Below, piece after piece: positions 61,727 through 64,000 of a DNA stretch of 64,000 bases (position 1 is the stretch's first letter; each line of letters begins with the position of its first letter). Position numbers and translations under genes: made by a program. The notes under the pieces were generated by a model. It saw only the letters and a program-made list of their open reading frames with translations. It had not been told where the DNA came from and searched no databases. The stretch is from Paenibacillus lupini (GTDB lineage: Bacteria; Bacillota; Bacilli; Paenibacillales; Paenibacillaceae): the NCBI RefSeq assembly GCF_011761355.1, contig NZ_JAASRW010000001.1, forward strand, positions 62,001 to 126,000, in the 5' to 3' direction.

Positions 61727-61832
61727 TATTCCAACGTCCCTCCATCGTTAAGCCAGCGTAGTTGTCACACTAATGGATAGGGTGCACATCGACAGCCTGA
61801 AAATATGCGCATAACATTGTCTGAAACGCCAG

Positions 61833-61857
61833 TACCACAACCAAGTAATTTGTGGTA
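61833..61857. promoter_or_regulatory. Dyad in the divergent promoter region
   Basis: TACCACAA (61833-61840), nine bases, TTGTGGTA (61850-61857): a perfect 8-bp dyad with operator-like spacing between the divergent protease and YpuI-like genes. It is not followed by a T-tract. A regulator is not identifiable. Confidence 0.5.
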
Positions 61858-61914
61858 TCATATTGTCGGTGCCTTAGTTTTTTTTGTTGTAGTAGAAGAA
61901 AGGGGAACTACCTT

Positions 61915-62415
61915 ATGCCATCGACCAATGCGAAGTCGCTTAGTGAAACATCGCGTACAAAGTTAAAAGATGCAATTAATCAATTGGAATCGTTTCTTAA
62001 CCAGTATTCGCTGAACCAATTAATCGGCGAAGAAACTGGTGATGAAGCACAAACGTTTTATAAAGGCCTATTGTCTGACTTGAGACATTTGTTGGTCTTC
62101 TCTGAAGTCTCGGTTGAAAAACTGGGAGTATTGCTCAGACGGCCAAATTTCGATAACGATTTTGCTGAACGCGCGTTATACGATGTTTACCATCAGTGCG
62201 TGAACGCCTTCTTCTATCCGAAGAATGAATGTTATTCGGAAGACGGTCGTTATGCATACACTGGACAAGATGCAATCCGTTTCCGCTTTAAGCCGGTACG
62301 TGAAGCACGTGATATCGTCCTCAGCGTATCCAAAATTTATGAAGAGCTGCGCGATGAGCTGGCTTATTACGAGAATGACTACATGACCCAGCGCCGTATG
62401 CAGGGGCAAAAATAG
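61915..62415 (+). CDS. YpuI-like protein (DUF3907)
   Basis: A 166-residue soluble helical protein. YSEDGRYAYTGQDAIRFRFKPVREARDIVLSVSKIYEELRDELAYYENDY is the recognisable block of the YpuI family of Bacillales; function unknown. ATG at 61915 follows AAAGGGGAACTACC; an upstream in-frame GTG near 61852 overlaps the dyad and is not preferred. No membrane helix is seen. Confidence 0.8.
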   Translation: MPSTNAKSLSETSRTKLKDAINQLESFLNQYSLNQLIGEETGDEAQTFYKGLLSDLRHLLVFSEVSVEKLGVLLRRPNFDNDFAERALYDVYHQCVNAFFYPKNECYSEDGRYAYTGQDAIRFRFKPVREARDIVLSVSKIYEELRDELAYYENDYMTQRRMQGQK

Positions 62416-62469
62416 GACGGAATGAATCACTTTCGATCAGGGAAACTTGATATCGGAGGTGATTTTTTT

Positions 62470-62676
62470 ATGCCGAAAGGTGTATCTTGCAGCGTATCGA
62501 ATTGTAGCTTCTGGCGAGACGGCAACAATTGCAATGCGAATGCCATTTCCATTGATATCGATCAGCATGCGGATTTCAATGAGGAATTCGCGGCTGATGA
62601 CCTTGGACTGTATCATCAAGACCAAGCGTCAGAATCGTCCGCTACCTGCTGCCACACTTTTAAACCAAAGGAGTGA
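62470..62676 (+). CDS. DUF1540 small cysteine-rich protein
   Basis: A 68-residue DUF1540 protein. The repeat CSVSNCSFWRDGNNCNANAI (C7, C12, C21) and the C-terminal CC (SATCCHTF) suggest a metal-binding site. Family members are frequent in spore formers and have no known function. ATG at 62470 follows CGGAGGTGA; in-frame codons back to 62422 overlap the stop region of the previous gene. The next gene starts six bases after its stop. Confidence 0.88.
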   Translation: MPKGVSCSVSNCSFWRDGNNCNANAISIDIDQHADFNEEFAADDLGLYHQDQASESSATCCHTFKPKE

Positions 62677-62682
62677 CGGGGA

Positions 62683-63129
62683 ATGGATCAAAGAGGCGTA
62701 AAGATCACGGATCGTCATAAGAACGATTATCCGCAATACGAAGTGTCCGCTCCAAATGCAATGCCTGACTTAAATGGCGGTAAAGTGGAAGAGTGGGCAA
62801 ATGAAAACAATGTGAACAATATTCATGAAGAAATGGCAGCGGATTTCGCTGTCGGCAGTCCCGTCTCTTATGTACCAAGAGAGCAGAGTATTGAAGAGGC
62901 TGCAGCAACAGTAGAGGCCGGAGGTACGGCACTTGGCTGGGTAGCGCTTGTATTCGCGGCAGCATCATGGTTCTTATGGCCAGTGGTGCTGGGCATAACC
63001 TCGGCAGTGCTTGGCTTTATTGCCTATCGCCAAGGTGCAAAAGCGCTTGGCAGTTGGGCAATGGCGCTTGGCCTTATCGCCGTATTGCTTTCATTAGTCA
63101 TTGTTCCCTTTTATTACGCAGTAACGTAA
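62683..63129 (+). CDS. Membrane protein with C-terminal DUF4190-like pair of helices
   Basis: A 148-residue protein. An acidic, polar N-terminal half (about residues 1-75, no cysteine) is followed by two membrane helices, LGWVALVFAAASWFLWPVVLGITSAVLGFIAYRQGAKALGSWAMALGLIAVLLSLVIVPFYYAV. The helix-GlyXXX-helix with small residues is the pattern of DUF4190 proteins, which is my best match but not certain. It is probably co-transcribed with the DUF1540 gene and ends at a terminator. Confidence 0.75.
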   Translation: MDQRGVKITDRHKNDYPQYEVSAPNAMPDLNGGKVEEWANENNVNNIHEEMAADFAVGSPVSYVPREQSIEEAAATVEAGGTALGWVALVFAAASWFLWPVVLGITSAVLGFIAYRQGAKALGSWAMALGLIAVLLSLVIVPFYYAVT

Positions 63130-63136
63130 GCTTAGA

Positions 63137-63171
63137 AGCCTTGGCGGTTATTTGCCGCTAAGGCTTTTTTT
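63137..63171 (+). terminator. Terminator after the DUF4190-like gene
   Basis: AGCCTTGGCGG (63137-63147) pairs with CCGCTAAGGCT (63155-63165) with one mismatch, then TTTTTT. Confidence 0.88.
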
Positions 63172-63269
63172 GTTACATATGGGTACGACCATTTAGAATG
63201 ACAATAACTTTGGATTGCCCCTCTGCCCGATTTTACCTATAATTTATAGATGTATGGGAGGGAAGACGA

Positions 63270-64000
63270 ATGATTATTGATATTCAGCAAGCAGGCTGGG
63301 AACGTAGTGATAAACAAGTTCTAAATAATATCAACTGGCAGGTTCGCCCGAATGAACACTGGTGCCTGCTAGGCCTTAATGGATCGGGAAAAACAACGCT
63401 ACTTAATATGATAAATGGTTATATATGGCCCACTAGCGGGCAAATTTCAGTGCTTGGCAAAAAGTTCGGCGAATATGATCTGCGTGAGCTGCGCAAAAGT
63501 ATCGGCTGGGTCAGCACATCGCTTCAGCAGAAGCTTTATGGCAGCGAGAAAGCATTAAGTATTGTCCTAAGCGGCAAGTTTGCCACCATTGGACTATATG
63601 ATCAAACAAATGAAGAGGATCGAGACAAAGCTCTTTCCTTATTAACGAATCTAGGCTGCGCTTATTTAGCGGAGCGTACGTATGATACGATGTCCCAGGG
63701 TGAACGGCAGCGGGTCTTGATTGCGAGGGCCTTAATGGCGGAGCCGAAGCTGCTGATATTGGACGAGCCATGTACGGGGCTTGATGTATTTGCAAGAGAG
63801 CAGCTGTTATCTATGATTCATAAAGTGGCTGCTAATGGACCTACTATTATATATGTAACTCATCATGTTGAGGAAATATTGCCTTGCTTTAGCCACACTA
63901 TGCTTATCAAGCAAGGTGAGGTTTTTGCAGCAGGAGCTACTCAAGAGGTACTAACCTCTGTGCGAATGAGTCGATTCTTTGATGTTCCAGTTGAGATTGA
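63270..64000 (+). CDS. ABC transporter ATP-binding protein, truncated at the window end
   Basis: The first 243 codons of an ABC ATPase with no stop before the window ends. Walker A is GLNGSGKTT, the signature is MSQGERQRVLIARAL, Walker B is LLILDEPCTGLD and the switch His is in VTHHVEE. The shape (no N-terminal membrane part, Trp/His near WCLLGLNG) recalls stand-alone ModF/YlmA-type ATPases. The substrate and partner permease are outside the view. ATG at 63270 follows GGGAGGGAAG. Confidence 0.9.
   Translation, partial: MIIDIQQAGWERSDKQVLNNINWQVRPNEHWCLLGLNGSGKTTLLNMINGYIWPTSGQISVLGKKFGEYDLRELRKSIGWVSTSLQQKLYGSEKALSIVLSGKFATIGLYDQTNEEDRDKALSLLTNLGCAYLAERTYDTMSQGERQRVLIARALMAEPKLLILDEPCTGLDVFAREQLLSMIHKVAANGPTIIYVTHHVEEILPCFSHTMLIKQGEVFAAGATQEVLTSVRMSRFFDVPVEI

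Noticed and set aside
63511..63795. A 94-codon antisense frame inside the ABC ATPase gene
   Set aside because: It is a shadow of the ATPase gene.

Overview
This window reads as chromosomal DNA of an endospore-forming Firmicute of the Paenibacillus type. The order comEB-comEC, holA, rpsT, gpr-spoIIP, lepA-hemW, hrcA-grpE-dnaK-dnaJ-prmA-rsmE-mtaB is the conserved Bacillales backbone. The same holds for yqeY-nfeD-floA-yqfC-yqfD-phoH-pgpH-ybeY-dgkA-cdd-era-yqzL-recO-glyQS-ppsR-yqxD-dnaG-rpoD-trmK-yqfO. Sporulation genes (gpr, spoIIP, yqfC/yqfD) and competence genes (comEB/comEC) fit this, as do moderate G+C and strong AGGAGG ribosome sites. Departures from Bacillus subtilis include an inserted ECF sigma/anti-sigma pair and an RNase P RNA that reads as A-type. 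Genus is inference from synteny and style; no search was run.

Layout. 1-5141: competence genes, then an ECF sigma/anti-sigma pair with a candidate autoregulatory promoter. 5385-9904: DNA polymerase III delta, ribosomal protein S20 (minus strand), germination protease, SpoIIP and a YqxA-like protein. 10003-13854: LepA, HemW and an acetyltransferase. 13964-19105: the heat-shock operon with a perfect CIRCE operator. 19205-23607: two small proteins, PrmA, a site-2-type protease, RsmE and MtaB. 23716-26606: Nudix hydrolase, convergent Na/Pi transporter and an RlmI-type methyltransferase. 26693-26850: a possible small RNA gene. 27015-34338: AddAB. 34341-36018: hairpin repeats, two unknown proteins and a HIT protein. 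36109-47222: S21, YqeY, the NfeD-FloA membrane operon and the yqfC-to-yqzL run. 47277-58622: RecO, T-box-controlled glycyl-tRNA synthetase, PpsR, YqxD, primase, main sigma factor, a membrane protein, TrmK and YqfO. 58644-59861: RNase P RNA and a 700-base gene-free stretch packed with inverted repeats. 59873-64000: a membrane-anchored subtilisin-like protease, YpuI-like, DUF1540 and DUF4190-like proteins, and a truncated ABC ATPase gene.

The most unusual content is non-coding. First, a family of long structured inverted repeats shares the core CGCTGTTG/CAAAGGCG. The arms around that core differ in sequence but stay complementary. Copies lie between lepA and hemW, between hrcA and grpE (apparently nested), and after rnpB. 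The lepA-hemW copy shares a pairing arm with the terminator before hemW, so the two folds exclude each other. Second, a 20-base motif followed by a hairpin and an AGGAGG-type site precedes grpE, dnaK and prmA. Third, a tandem array of 40-bp palindromic units follows addA. Fourth, degenerate ~53-bp units sit in two inverted pairs at 59444-59640. I recognise no CRISPR array, insertion sequence, tRNA or rRNA.
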